64,000 nucleotides of DNA from Forficula auricularia. Lineage: Eukaryota; Arthropoda; Insecta; Dermaptera; Forficulidae. The notes under the pieces were generated by a model. It had not been told where the DNA came from, did not search any database, and worked only from the letters and a program-made list of their open reading frames with translations. A program made the translations under genes and the position numbers. Positions 38,916 through 51,427 of this stretch are shown here, one piece after another (the first letter of the stretch is position 1; every line of letters starts with the position of its first letter). The stretch is from assembly GCA_024734495.1 (NCBI GenBank), contig JALMQS010000099.1, positions 65,756,291-65,820,290 of the forward strand. Reading direction: 5' to 3'.

Positions 38916-40566
38916 TTTAAGTAAAAAAAAAAAATAAAATAAATAAAACTTTATATTTCTCTGCCAAGTTTCAGCTTTCTAACTTAAAACATTAGCTGAC
39001 AAAAATTACCTGTCAAATCACCAAAATTTGAGGCGAACGACCCGAATTTTGGAAAAAGTTTTCTGCTTTTTCTTCCAATTTTATTAATTTATTTATTAAT
39101 TGGCATCGTTATCTGATTAATTAATATTAATATTTTGAAAATAATCTAAAATCAATTTTTTCACTAATCTAAAATTTAGACCAATAAGTATTTTTTGGCC
39201 TCTTAAAATAACTAATTAAAATTTTTGACCTTTTAATAAGAATACTCAAGTAAAATTAGTATAATTATCTTTTGAATGTTTTTATTAATTTATTGAAATA
39301 ATGGAAATAATTTAATTTTTTCTTTTTAGTACCTGATTATTGAAGAGTGAAGTTATATATGGATTGAAATGAAATTCTTAAATACGTTCATACTCTTTAT
39401 TATTTTTATTATCCATATTTGTTATGCAAGGAACTTATTATATTTTGGAATTCTTCATAAAAAGATTTATTTCTATTTAAAGATTTTATTAAGCTACGAG
39501 AAAATGCTTTTAATTCACATATTTTTGTTTTATGCAGAAATTTCCTTCAATTTAAAATTGATGTGAAACAAAATGTATTATAGATTTTTACATATGTATA
39601 ATTTCTATTATAATATATGTCTTTTATATTAATATATTTGTTTGATATCTCTCCTGATTTTAATTTTTTTAGCTTGATATATGAATATTGAATATATAAT
39701 AAAAATATATTATTTTATCTCATATTCTTTCTTGAATTTTACTTTCTCTAATGTGAAATGCAATACCCTCAAAAATTAATTTTCTACTTTTTATGATTTG
39801 AGCTCTACCATTTAGCTAAATCCTCTGTCTCAACTGATATTTAAAAATTGGCAAATACTCGAAAAAAGGAAAACTAATTAAAACTGTTAGATATCTGGAC
39901 GCGATATTAAGGCTTACTAGATTAAATGGGTTTTTCGAAAGTAGCTTTTAAACACCAAGGTTGTTGATTTTTCGTAATTTTATCAAAAAATGTCTTAACT
40001 GATTTTTTAATAACCTGCATTAATCAAGAAATACATAATCTTTAATGTTAGTGGGGGCATTTATTTAAATTTTTGGAAAATGATTCAGATTCTAAATAAT
40101 ATTTTTTATTATTCTGCTACATTTTCCTTTTAAATTTTATTAATTAAAGTTTTTATGTTTTATTCAATATAATAAATATTGTCTTTAAAATATGCATGAA
40201 CAAATTTGAAAATTAGATTTTTTTTAGTAATATTATTTAATTGTTGCTATAAAACTGAGTAAAGTAGTGTAGGAGTATTGAGCACACTAGTTTATAATAA
40301 TCTTCACTCTTCCTTGGCATCTTTTATCCTTTTCAGATAAACTAATACAATTCTTAATATAATTTGTTTTCATCGTGGTCATGGAATGTATAGATCCTGG
40401 ATTTATTATTCACAACAAGTAGGTTTTTTACACGAGTTTTCTGGTAAAATGATAAAGTAAGACAAGCAAACCCTAATTTTTAGTAACTTTAACCTACCTA
40501 TTTTATTTCCAATAAGAATAACTTAGGGCCTATTCACAATAGATTGATTAATAACTTTTAAGGAGA

Positions 40567-40820
40567 TAGATGTTGGTTCTAGGTGAAACATTTTTATATA
40601 ATAATAAAAATTGGGTAAAATTCCGAGGTGGGTTTCACAACAAAATGAAATAAAACAAAAATGACTTTAGAATTCGATATATTTCGGGATGTCAAGCTTT
40701 CTCTGACTCCTGAAGATGGGCTGACAACCCGAAATATATCGAATTCTAAACTCATTTTTGTTTTATTTCATTTTGTTGTGAAACCTACTTCGCAATTTTA
40801 TCCAATTTGTATTATTACAA
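40567..40820. repeat. Penelope-like fold-back with hammerhead-like motif
   Basis: Starts with GTTGGTTCTAGGTGAAAC; arms ACAAAATGAAATAAAACAAA and GAATTCGATATATTTCGG against complements at 40740-40790. The left-arm copy of the motif has been partly deleted. Confidence 0.65.
40710..40741 (+). ncRNA. Hammerhead-like motif
   Basis: CTGAAGA, T, GGG stem with CCC around CTGACAA, then GAAATATATCG. The core matches CTGANGA and GAAA; one extra base (T) precedes the stem, as in the other copies. Confidence 0.5.
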
Positions 40821-41572
40821 TAGATTAACTTAGCACAAATATAAAAAAAAAGAATAAAAAAAACACTTTTTTCATGCACGATTACAATACTTGACCATAC
40901 CCCTATGGTAAAGAAAAAAGAAAAATAGGTATTTTATGTAGATTTCTAAATTAATTAATACTCATAACTGCCAAATTTAAAATCTCGAGCAAAACCACCT
41001 TTTTTTTCTTATTCATTTAAATGTTAATATTTATAGAATTATTAAACCCGCCCTTGTTAAGTTCTTACTAGATGTATTAAATATAGATTTTGTGTAAATT
41101 CTCAGTAATTGAAACTAGCAGTACAGTACACGTAAAATTAACCATTCTAACCCTAATGTCCATTCGATTGGGACTTTTGCTAAAAAGAAAATATAATTAA
41201 ATAAAAAACACCTAAAAGCCAAGCCTTCCGAAATATAGTCTCAAAAAAAAAAAAAAAAAAAAAAAATTATAGAGATGAATATGTTTGTATATTTATTTGA
41301 ATCAAGGAGGCCAGATGATACCCTTTTTAATTTGGTCTTAAAAATTTCACATTCCTGCTTCTTTTTAAAGTTGAAACTAGAGAATTGTTTTGACCTCTTG
41401 GTACTGGACTTAGGCCTCTGGGGAAAGTTAACCCAAAATAATTATTAAAATTTAGATAAAATAATCTGACCAAAAACATTAATGTGAAAAAGTGGCCAAG
41501 TTCGGTACAAACGGCTTCGTCGACAAGAGTTGGGATCTAAACGGGTACCAAGTTCCATAGCAGTTGCCTAAA

Positions 41573-41812
41573 TCATAGGTATAGGAATGTACAACGTTCT
41601 TCAATTGATTTAAAAGAAAATTTGTTACGTTTTATATCCAATTAAATTATTTGTAGTATAAAATAGAACTAGTGAAACTAAATTTTAAGCTTATATTAAA
41701 TATCATCACGTAAACGTAAGTTATTGGCTTGCCAAGTTATAAATTTAATATCAAAGAACGTAAGAAATTTTCTTATAAATCAATTGAAAAACGTTGTACA
41801 TTCCTATAGCTA
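41573..41812. repeat. Short MITE, ATAGGAATGTACAACGTT ends
   Basis: TATAGGAATGTACAACGTT and AACGTTGTACATTCCTATA are perfect inverted ends, extended by CAATTGATTTA and TAAATCAATTG. 240 bp, no coding capacity. Confidence 0.75.
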
Positions 41813-41999
41813 TGAAACTTGGTACCCGTAATACCAGTATGCCAAATTTCAGCATTCTAGGATCAGCGGAAGTAATTTAGGATTTTGATATGTCAGTGAG
41901 TGGGTTTTAAAAATGGCATTTTTCAGAGCTTAATAACTCAAGAACTATAATTATTCATTAAATTGAAAGTTTTTGTGCCGAGGGTAGCAGAATTTTTAT

Positions 42000-42109
42000 A
42001 TATTGAAGGAGACAAAAGAGTGTCTTCTGCTGGAATTATATCGTTATAAATAAATAAAATTTATAATTCCAGCAGAAGACACACTCTTTTATTAACTCCT
42101 TCAATATAA
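42000..42109. repeat. Small hairpin element family H, copy 1
   Basis: TATTGAAGGAG, GAGTGTCTTCTGCTGGAATT and their complements fold back completely. The same hairpin occurs at 53588-53688. Confidence 0.75.
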
Positions 42110-42124
42110 TTATTCATGAAATTT

Positions 42125-42388
42125 GGATTCTAGATGTTCCAGTGGGCCTTATTAGGCATGCAAAATTTCAAGTGTGTAGGTCTAATGGTTTTTGAGTTAT
42201 GGGGGGTCGAATGTAGCACGAAATGGTTCGTGTAAATAGACATGGCAGGTGCTTCGGGATTCTAGGTGTTCTAGTGGGCCTTATTAGGCATGCAAAACTT
42301 CAAGTGTGTAGGTCTAATGGTTTTTGAGTTATGGGGGTTGGGGGGGTCGAATGTACCACGAAATGTTTCGTGTAATGGCAGGTGCTTC
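42125..42388 (+). repeat. Tandem duplication, about 132-bp unit, two copies
   Basis: Units start at 42125 and 42257; both contain GTGGGCCTTATTAGGCATGC, AAGTGTGTAGGTCTAATGG and GTGTAA followed by GGCAGGTGCTTCG. They differ at scattered bases and by a short G-rich insertion in the second. Confidence 0.8.
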
Positions 42389-43193
42389 GCCCGTTTTTCC
42401 GAACTTGGTTAACACACTGCCGTGTGTCTAGATCACTTGAAAAGCAAATTTTAGAGCTAATTAATATTTCTTTTTAGTTATTAGAAATATATTTTAAATC
42501 AATAAATTCTATAGATTATAAATGAGGGTATGGAGTGTTCGCGGAGAGGAGGGGTAAGGGGGTGCAAAATTAAGTATGCCGCTCCTTGTGGCCCTTTCAG
42601 ACGACCACTAATTTCCATATCAAACGAGCCACTATATCGTTGCTTTTCACACGACTTCACCTCGCTATTCACGCCAAGACGACCTCTAATGGCAGTTATT
42701 TTCATTATCAAGGGTCGGCTCGCCCTTCTGATTCCTAGCCCCTTCAGAAAGACATTCTCTCCTTCATTCACATCATCATGAATGGGACGCTATATTCTTC
42801 TAAATCCGAAACTCAAAAGAATAAAAAAAAAATTATTGACTTTAACAGGAAATCTGGCTTTTAAATTCACTATTGTGAGTTGTTATAGAATGCGTAGAGT
42901 TCGTAAATTCGGGATTATTTTATCATCCATTCTTTAAGAATCTTATCAATAGAAGTATTAACTTGACTATAAGAATTGAAATTTTCTAATAAAAACGTAG
43001 ATAGATGAAATCAAGTAACAATTTTAAAGATTTTTTTACAACATTCGGATATAGAAATCTTGACACGTTACATGTAAAGATAATTTAATTTCCCCCCTAA
43101 ATTTGGGATGCTGATTTTTGCACCAATAGTTCCCTCAGTTTTTAAAAGACGAAACTGCAAAATTTGGGCCGGATAAGATACATATTAGTACAA

Positions 43194-43732
43194 GATACAC
43201 TTAGGTCGACCTTCACATATCGAGTTTCCTAATGAAATTAATATTTTGATAATATAATTTATTAATAAACAAAACTTGATAGGGTCGACATCCAATTTCC
43301 CTGCATGGCTATTTTTAATAAAAAATTAAATTTGTTAAATTTATTTTACATAAATGTAATACATATTAAATACCAACGTGTTCGCAATAAAATTATCTAT
43401 ATTATTAACAATAAAGGAAAATATAACTACAAAATACTAATTCGAAGTTATCTATTGATACCCTGTCTACCCGCTCTTATGCAGGGAAAAAGATGGCGAC
43501 CTAACTTTGGCATTTTATATACATATTTTACTCCCGTTTGGTGATATATTTATCCGGAAACTCTATAACTACATTTATGTATTAAAATTAACAGATTTAA
43601 TTTTTTATTAAAAATAGCCATGCCGGGAAATTGGATGTCGACCCTATCAAGTTTTGTTAATACATTATATTATCAAAATATTAATTTCATTAGGAAGCTC
43701 GATAGGTGAAGGTCGACCTAAGTCGGGATCTT
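43194..43732. repeat. Family D long palindromic MITE, copy 2
   Basis: Same arms as 11192 (CTTAGGTCGACCTTCAC against GTGAAGGTCGACCTAAG), with TTGATAGGGTCGACATCCAA inside on both sides. About 540 bp. Confidence 0.75.
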
Positions 43733-45847
43733 ATACTATATATGAATTTTTTAATTTAAAGGAAATATTGACGATTGGGTAGTATTTTATAAACAAGTTG
43801 ATAGCGAAACTGGACTACTAGAGGCTCTACTTAACGGAGTAGAACTATTTTTCTAATCTTAGACAAGATTTTGTTTCCCCTATAACTTGTTTCATTAGGG
43901 GTGAATTCGCATAATTTTACAATTGATTATTAAGTCTCACAGAGATATGCCTATCGTGATTTTTAAGCTTAACATTTATTAAGGAATCTGAAAATAGTAT
44001 TTTCAAAATAGATTTTATAGACGTTTAAGGTGTCTATCAGAACCTTTCAAGCGATTGTAGGTACACAAAGAGAAACAAAGAGGTTGTCCTCTGCTTGATG
44101 CAAATAAACATACACACATATATATCAAGATGATATATCTGTATATATATTATTTATTTGTTTCTCTTTGTGAATCAACAACTCTGCTACTCTCGGCAAA
44201 ACAAAAACTTTTCAATTAATTCGATTGTAGGTAATTGGCCAAAAGTTTTTATTTATAAGCCGCAAATTTTGGCAAAGTTTCAGTTTCTAGCTCAAACTAT
44301 TCCCTGCCAAAAGCGTACCGAGTAATGAAAAAGTGAAAACTAAATGACAAATGCATCACAAAGATATTTTTATAATAATAAACAAGCTCTCAAAGAGTCA
44401 GGACCCAGACAGGCCATCTAATGCTTCCCCATTATATTCTATGGAAGTAAAAATTTTGAGTTTTATAAAATCTCAGAGACTAAACATAGCACTTTAGAAA
44501 TAATTTCTTTTCATAAAGAATCTAAATAGTTCAAATTCTCATTATCTTTCATTTAAATATTAAGGATATATGGACGAGAATATCTTTTTAAAAATAATTT
44601 CAAATCTAAAAAACAAAAAAGTTCTAAGGATTTGCCCTTAGTTCATGATGGACTTTTGTTAACTTGAATCCGCTTCCTCGTTTTATAGTTTAATTAAGCA
44701 AGATAGAAAGTTTCTTAGCCAAATTACGTCCGAGTTTGAAGACATAGTGCTTCGGGTGTTAATAAGCGCAAGATATTGCCTAGATTTAGGCGTTCTGGAG
44801 GGGACGAGGACTCTAATCGAGTCTCTTGGAGTCACTAAAGCCTTTATTGTTTAAATATCACGTATATCATGCCACGCTTATGTTAATTAACATTTTATGG
44901 AATATCTTCAGGGATTTAATTAGACGCCAGGGATACTAATCCCCCTGCAAGGAAATGTTCCTTCTCTTTTACATTGTCATTTCGACCGAAGCCACCCACG
45001 TTTGGCTTCTCCGTTCTTTTAGGCGGGTAAAAATTAAAAATAACCCTTTTATTTTATTCAATTTTTTTCTCTCTTTCTTTTATTTAATTAAATTATATAA
45101 TACCTTTTTTTGTTTTCGTTTCTTCAGATATATAATTGAAACTTTTTATCTCTTTATTTATTTAAAAAAAATCTTATTTGTTTCTTTGAAGTGAAAGTTC
45201 TATTCTGGGGGTAGCAAAATCTTAGAAATGGGTTCGAATAATATAGCAACAAAAGCGCGTTACTCTCCATAATGGAAATCGGTTGATAACTCAAATCCCC
45301 ACTCCTACTACTTTTGATAACTCTAAAGAGAAGTTCGCTATCTTATTTATAAAATGGCATTATTTTATTAAAAACTTGGCTTACTATTTACTCGGATTGT
45401 AAATTATATCATATTTTACAAACTATAATAATAATATAGATGAACATTTGACAATTATTGTAATTGGTTTTGAATAAATAAAACTTACTTGTTTTACAAA
45501 CTGGCTTACGAAGTTTAACTGTTTTGAATTACGTCCATATAATAGCTGTTTAGTGAAACTCCCCTCATTTATTTAATCAACTAGTTATTATTAAATAATG
45601 TTTTACTTAGAACATATACTATGTTTTTATTTCATATATGATTGCCTCTATAAAAACGCAAAGGCTTAAAAAATTATGCGTATATGGTTTCTTTACGAAA
45701 ACTAGTCGATTTAAAATTAGCCACAGACTTAAATTGTCAATTGGGCTGCAACTTGGACAAATTAACCCCCTCCCCTACACACTAATATTTCTTATTTTCT
45801 TCTATTAACGTTCCAAATATGGTATATTATATTTTGTGGTGTTTCTT

Positions 45848-46746
45848 GTCACCCATGATTTTCAACTTATACATAGAAGAAGCGATTAAAGAATTCAAAG
45901 ACAAAATTGATACAGGTATAGAAATCCAAGGTCAAAAGATCGCTATGTTAAGATTTGCCGATGACATTGCCCTTCTAGGAAGCAATAAAAAAGAATTAGA
46001 GGACGCCTTGAATGGAATTAACCAAATCCTAATAGAAGAAATCAAAATGAAAATAAACAAGAATAAAACCAAGGTCCTAGTATGTACAAAAAAAGAACAA
46101 ACGAGACAGGAATGCATCAAAATTAACCAAGAAAACCTAGAAGGAGTTAAGGAATTCCGCTACCTAGGAAGTAAAATAACATGGGATGGGAGGAGCAAAA
46201 ACGAAATTAAATCAAGAATTGCCCAAGCAAAAATGGGGTTTAATTCAAAACAAAACTACTATGCTCCTCCTCAATCAGCTTAGCAAACAGAAAGTTGCTA
46301 TTGAAGACATATGTATGGAGCATAGCCATGTACGGGTGTGAAACCTGGACAATTGGAAAAGCGGAGAGAAAGAGATTGGAGGCTTTCGAAATGTGGTGCT
46401 ACAGAAGAATGATGAATATCAAATGGATGGATAAAATTACAAATGAAGAAGTTCTTGAAGAATCGGAGAAAAAAGAACCTTGTGGAAGAGTCTGAAGAAG
46501 AGAAGAGGTCAGATGATGGGGCACACACTGAGACATGGGGGACTGCTTAGGGATATCTTGGAGGGGAGGTGGGAAAGAAAAGGGGAAGGGAAGACCCAGA
46601 TTAGAATATTTCAACCAAATAATTGGGGATATGGGATGCCAGACATTTAGAGAGGTTAAACAGCTGGCGGGGGACAGAGTCGAGTGGAGACGGATTGTTG
46701 CATCAAACCAGTCTTAGGACTGTATACTCAACGATGATGATGATGA
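45848..46746 (+). mobile_element. 5'-truncated LINE copy inserted in mariner
   Basis: Nearly identical to 62669-63572: reverse transcriptase from SPMIFNLYIEEAIKEF through LRFADDIALL and FRYLGSKITWDG to the C-terminal CETWTIG region, ending in TGATGATGATGATGG. GGTGTTTCT is repeated at both ends (45839 and 46748), a target duplication. A one-base deletion near 46253 breaks the frame, at a place where the other copy is intact. Confidence 0.85.
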
Positions 46747-46921
46747 TGGTGTTTCTAGTCCTTTAAGTACAGGGTTCGGCACTCGAAGTGTTACCATCTA
46801 CCATGAAAAGATTTTAAACGATGCTTTGTTACCTTGGGCACGTAAACAATTCGGTAGAAACCATTGGACGTTTCAACAAGACTCAGCACCATCCCATAAA
46901 GTCGGTGAAGCCCAACGTTTT

Positions 46922-47642
46922 TAACCGACTTCAAAAAGGAGGAGGTTCTCTATTCGATTGAATTTTTTTTTTTTTTTTTTTTGTGCCTATGTTACCTCAT
47001 ATCTCCGCCAATTCTCAACCGATTTTGAAAATTTTTTTTGCATTGGGTCCAGTCTAGCTTCCGATTGGTCCCATTTTTTTTCGTATTTTTTTCATAGGTA
47101 TTAGACCTTTTTTATTAGGTTTGTTTAGACCTAACCTCTTTGTTTATGAACCGATTTCGATGGTTCTTTTTTTATCCGAAAGGGGGTGTCTTAGGGATGG
47201 TGTCATATTAATTTGGTCAAGTTCTGATGATAACATCACTAAAAGAGAAAATAAAAATAATTTTTAAGAAAAATAAAACCGACTTCAAAAATTAAATGCA
47301 ACAAATAAAATACACTAAAAGGTATAAAATAATTATTATCTTATTTAGTTACAACTAAACGACGAAATATTAACATGAAATTACTTTTGAAGTTGGTGCC
47401 AAACATATACCTTTTATGAATCGCACTCGACGGATCTTACTTAGTACGTTTGGAGGGTATGCTCGCTTATAGGTATAGTTAGTTTGGCACCGACTTCAAA
47501 AAGTAATTTCATGTTAATATTTCGTCGTTTAGTTGTAACTAAATAAGATAATAATTATTTTATACCTTTTAGTGTATTTTATTTGTTGCATTTAATTTTT
47601 TGAAGTCGGTTTTTATTTTTTTCTTAAAAATTATTTTTATTT
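46922..47642. repeat. ACCGACTTC fold-back element, copy 1
   Basis: Begins AACCGACTTCAAAAAGGAGG and ends TTTTTTGAAGTCGGTTTT. A strong palindrome covers 47225-47640 (CACTAAAAGGTATAAAATAA and its complement). It sits inside the mariner coding sequence. No coding capacity; class unknown to me, although closely similar ends are widespread in insect genomes. Confidence 0.7.
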
Positions 47643-48999
47643 ACAAGAAAAAGTTCGCAGCTTCATTTCTTCACAACAAAGGCCACCATATTCCCCGGAT
47701 TTAAACCCAATGGGTTTTTCCATTCTTGAGGCCAAAGTATCAACTAAAAAATATCAGACGGTCAACGCCTAAGAGATTGCTCTTCGAAAAATTCCATCAG
47801 ACCACATTCGTGCAGTGTGGGAAGCCTTCCCGGACAGACTCGATGCTATTATCCGCGCTAAAGCTGGCTACATAGAACAATAACATATTTTTCTTAAAAT
47901 TTGAAATGTTCTTATGATATACTGAAGTTTTTATATAAAAAAAATAAAAATTGACAAAATGACAGCATTTTTAATTGGTAACACTTCGAGCGCCGTCATT
48001 ATACCCAAAGTTGGATATTTTTATAGTATGAACTACACTAAGAAAGAGTAAATTAATTCCTAAATAATTACTTGATACATTTTTCATTTTGTTTCATATT
48101 TCGCAATCTTATTAGTTTTAGAAAAATTGGATTATAAAAGGAAATGAATTGAATACGGCTTTTTCTTGCCTCACTGCACACTCTTATCAGTATCAATGAA
48201 TTACAATAGCATCACAATCATTTATAGATATTCTAGAAGTACCGTGATCGAGAAGGAGAGAGCAGAAATAATCCGGATCTCATTAGGCAAGTCGAGACTG
48301 CGATTTGATGAAGATGCTCTGAATGGCAACGGACCTCGCCTCAGAGGATGAGGTCGACGGCTGTTTAGGGGAACGAGTAGGCAAGATACAAGTTTCTGCC
48401 ATTGAACAACCCTATCCCCTTTTCCTTCTCTATCAGACTTGAACGATTTGACGATAAGGGTGGGTTTTAGGACATAGAGAGAAAGACCGGGATCAAGTCA
48501 TCCCATTCACAAGTGACTTCCGGCTGCCCAGGGATAGGGATGGATAGATATTTGACGGTGGCGAGCAACCGGCAACCAGCCAGTCATACAGCGCCTTCCT
48601 TGACTTGAGCTATTCAACACATAACTGTAATTACAAATTGGACCCTTTTCAAATTTTCAAATGGACACGTAATGAACCTTGAATATATTGTCTGGCTATC
48701 CTGAATGGTCAGTTGTATTTAATCTATCTTTGAGATTTCATAAGGACAAATATAATCTTTTTATCAATAAATATTTCGCTTCTCTCGAGAACCGTTAGAT
48801 TTCATCTTCATTTTAGCAATTTTCACTCATTAGCAGATAGCAATTAAAAATTTATGTTTACTATAAATTTAATATGATCTTAACATCAGTAATTAAAACA
48901 TTTTGATTAACTTCTCTTCCCAGTCCCGTGAAATCTTTGAATGTAATTTCTAATTTATTTGCACGAAATTTTCTCTGGAGAGAGACGGACTGGTAGAAC

Positions 49000-49260
49000 T
49001 TTTAATTGAAAGTAATGGAAGGCAGCCCAGGGTTAGTGAGGAAAGAAAAAATTAACACATATCCAAATAAGGTGTAATTTATTGGATTCTTTCCCTCCTT
49101 CTTCCTTGAAACCCTTATGAAGGAGGGAAGAATCCTCCGAAACGTCGGTTTGAAAGAAAAGAAGGATAGAATTCAATAAATTACACCTTATTTGGATATG
49201 TGTTAATTTTTTCTTTCCACACTACCCCTGGGTTGCCTTCCATTACTTTCAAGTAATTTC
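49000..49260. repeat. Fold-back element with third type of hammerhead-like motif
   Basis: Arms GAAAGTAATGGAAGGCAGCC, AACACATATCCAAATAAGGT and GTGTAATTTATTG on the left are mirrored at 49165-49250. The centre holds the motif at 49109-49151. Confidence 0.7.
49109..49151 (+). ncRNA. Hammerhead-like motif with intact stems I and II
   Basis: Stem I AAACC (49109) with GGTTT (49147); core CTTATGA, one base off CTGANGA; A; stem II GGAGG with CCTCC around GAAGAAT; then GAAAC and GTC. ACGT is self-complementary for stem III. The core G-to-T change probably removes activity. Confidence 0.45.
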
Positions 49261-50611
49261 TAATTATCAAATGACACCCAAGCCAGAAGTATAATTTTTT
49301 GGAATTATTTTGAGGTCTAGTACTAATAAAAAATTTGGAATATAAGGAACAAATTTCGATATATCATTACCAGTGATGTTTCAAACAGTCTTTCTTGCTC
49401 CTATGTTTATATAATGTAATTTTCTTTATATCCCAAAATTTTTATAAAAATCAGTTGAATAATTTCAGACAAAGGGCTCTAGATAGGTATTTTTGTGAGA
49501 ATTTCTCATAAATATAATAATAATAATAAAAAATTAGATTGTCTATTAAAATGCCAAGAAGCTATAACTACAAAAATGTTAGTAGATGAAAATCATGCAC
49601 GGATGAAAAAATAGTACGCTCTTTCATGTAACTACATAGATTAGTACTAGTACATAAAATGTGCTTTAAACTTGTTTGATTAATTCGTTTTCTGATTTAG
49701 AAGTTGAATTTTTATAATCTCTTTGGGACGAATCTAGACACGTACTGTGCTTTGACGACCCCTGATCTAATAATTATAAATTTTACCCTTGGATATTTAA
49801 TCAAAAAAGAGACCTTAAGTCTTAGTTTAATTTACTTTTTTCGAAGCAATTACTGACTTGACATCAAGTAAGGGCATGGTGATTTATTCCGAAAAATTGA
49901 ACAATTCTCCTACTCTTGTTCATTCCCTTTTTTTATTGATTATCTGAATTTTAAAATTGCGTTAAAAAATAAAATAATATTAATTATATATTTTTATTCC
50001 GCTTTTATATAATCTCAATCGAAGCCAAATAGAGATTTTTTTTAATGAATAGCGAAACTTCAAACCAAAATAAATTTTATAGAAAAAAAGTTCCCCAACT
50101 AGAGTCAATTCTAGGATCATGATTATGATATTTTAAATAACAATAATAAAAAGAATAGGGAGTAGGAGCACTGGAGATTATTAAAAGTTAGTGAATGATT
50201 TTGAGTACCCGAGGCTTAATTAGAAGAGTTAATCCGCTGATGCGTGATACAAATCCGGTGCTTGACCAAGGAGAGAAGCCAGACAGAAGCATTTCATCCC
50301 TGCATTCATTTTTCCCTTTCTACTTGGCCATTAGCACATTAAAGGGGCTCTTGCTTTTATGACTATTTTAGAAAACGAACCAATCAAACTAGCAAATGAT
50401 TCTATAAAAAATATTTGTAAGTTGAAATGGTTGAATTAGTTTTGCCTAGGCACCTAGTTTCATTGCATTTCTATGAATATGAATGGTTTGGTCTAAATAG
50501 GCAATTCTATAGAACTGAACCCTTTATCTTCTCTAGAATGAAGTCTGTGTATAAAAAGCCATCAGCCAATTCACGGTACTATTATATTTTTAAATTTTGT
50601 CTTCTATCTAG

Positions 50612-50704
50612 GAATCAGATTTTAGCCGGTTGCGAGTTGGACTCGAACCCGGGTCCACTTGATTAGCAGGCTGGTACGCTCTCCCCTCGGCCAACCCGAC
50701 CCCC
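50612..50704 (-). mobile_element. tRNA-derived SINE fragment, minus strand
   Basis: On the minus strand: GGGGTCGGGTTGGCCGAGGG, a B box GGTTCGAGTCC (50639-50649) and GGCTAAAATCTGA, which is shared with the SINE at 33434. It lacks the tail and a visible duplication. Confidence 0.65.
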
Positions 50705-51232
50705 AATTGATAGTTTAATTGAACAATTCTGAATACGTATTCTTTGTTAATAATATATTGAAAAATAAACTAACTATTCTTGCTCAGATGGAAGAACTGG
50801 AATTGTAACTTAATTTTCTAATTCCACCATGTTGTGGTCTGGGCCGAAAAATTTATTAATTTTATCAAATTATATATTTTCATGAAAATAAAAACTTAAA
50901 TTTAAAAGAATAATTGTTTTAAAAAAGGAATATAATGCAACTGCCTCCTTTAAACTATGGGCCAATGATTGAGCTCACGTTGGCCTGCAGTAAAATGAGT
51001 TAGCTTGACGGTGCCTCCACACAATGGCCCAAAAGATGGGCCAATGTTGGCGGTCTTGTGGAAACGCCACCTAGCCACTGCACATTTTGCACAACATTGG
51101 CCCTCTTTGATGTGTCGAAAAAACCGCCCCGAAGGCCAACCATCGCCAATCTCATAGCCAGCGTCAACCAATATCGGCCAATACAAGCCAACCCCCTCTA
51201 TATGTTGGCTCAAGTTGACCCATAGTGTAAAG

Positions 51233-51427
51233 CAGTGATTTTCAACCTGTGGGTCGCGAAGCCTCAGCAATAAATCAATACTTTTTAAATGTTTTTATGT
51301 GTTTTTTATTAAACGGTAAAAAAAAATGAAAATTGTACACAAAGTCACGAGTCGGGTCTCAAACAGGGTCGCGAAATTTTTTTCATACTAAGGGGGGTCT
51401 CGCCTTGAAAAAGGTTGAAAAACACGG
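51233..51427. repeat. hAT-like MITE
   Basis: CAGTGATTTTCAACCTG with GGTCGCGA at the left, and AAAGGTTGAAAAACACG at the right. GTGTAAAG (51225) and GTCTAAAG (51428) match at 7 of 8. Confidence 0.65.

Larger units (their letters stand above)
38916..45786. other. Intergenic (or long alternative intron), part 1
   Basis: Besides the listed repeats: AT-rich sequence; a GC-richer island at 42525-42785, open on both strands for about 250 bp with no recognisable protein; and a moderately GC-rich stretch at 44740-45010. No gene supported. Confidence 0.4.
45787..47998 (+). pseudogene. Broken mariner transposase, in three pieces
   Basis: Pieces at 45787-45847, 46748-46921 and 47643-47885 read in one orientation: ILNDALLPWARKQFGRNHWT, FQQDSAPSHK, then QQRPPYSPDLNPMGFSILEA and a C-terminus ending AGYIEQ. 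The FQQDSAPSHK and PYSPDLNP motifs are those of mariner DDD transposases. It is split by a LINE (45848-46746) and by a fold-back element (46922-47642), has an internal stop (TAA after GTCAACGCC) and lacks an N-terminus. A terminal repeat ends near 47996 (GGTAACACTTCGAGCGCC). Confidence 0.8.

Noticed and set aside
42499..42781. Overlapping open frames on both strands (about 80-90 codons)
   Set aside because: Neither product resembles a known family, there is no clear splice context, and the overlap itself follows from the higher GC content. Kept only as an unexplained island.
50950..51270. Minus-strand frame of 106 codons
   Set aside because: It runs into a hAT-like MITE and has no recognisable domain; the GGCCAA words suggest a repeat, not a gene.
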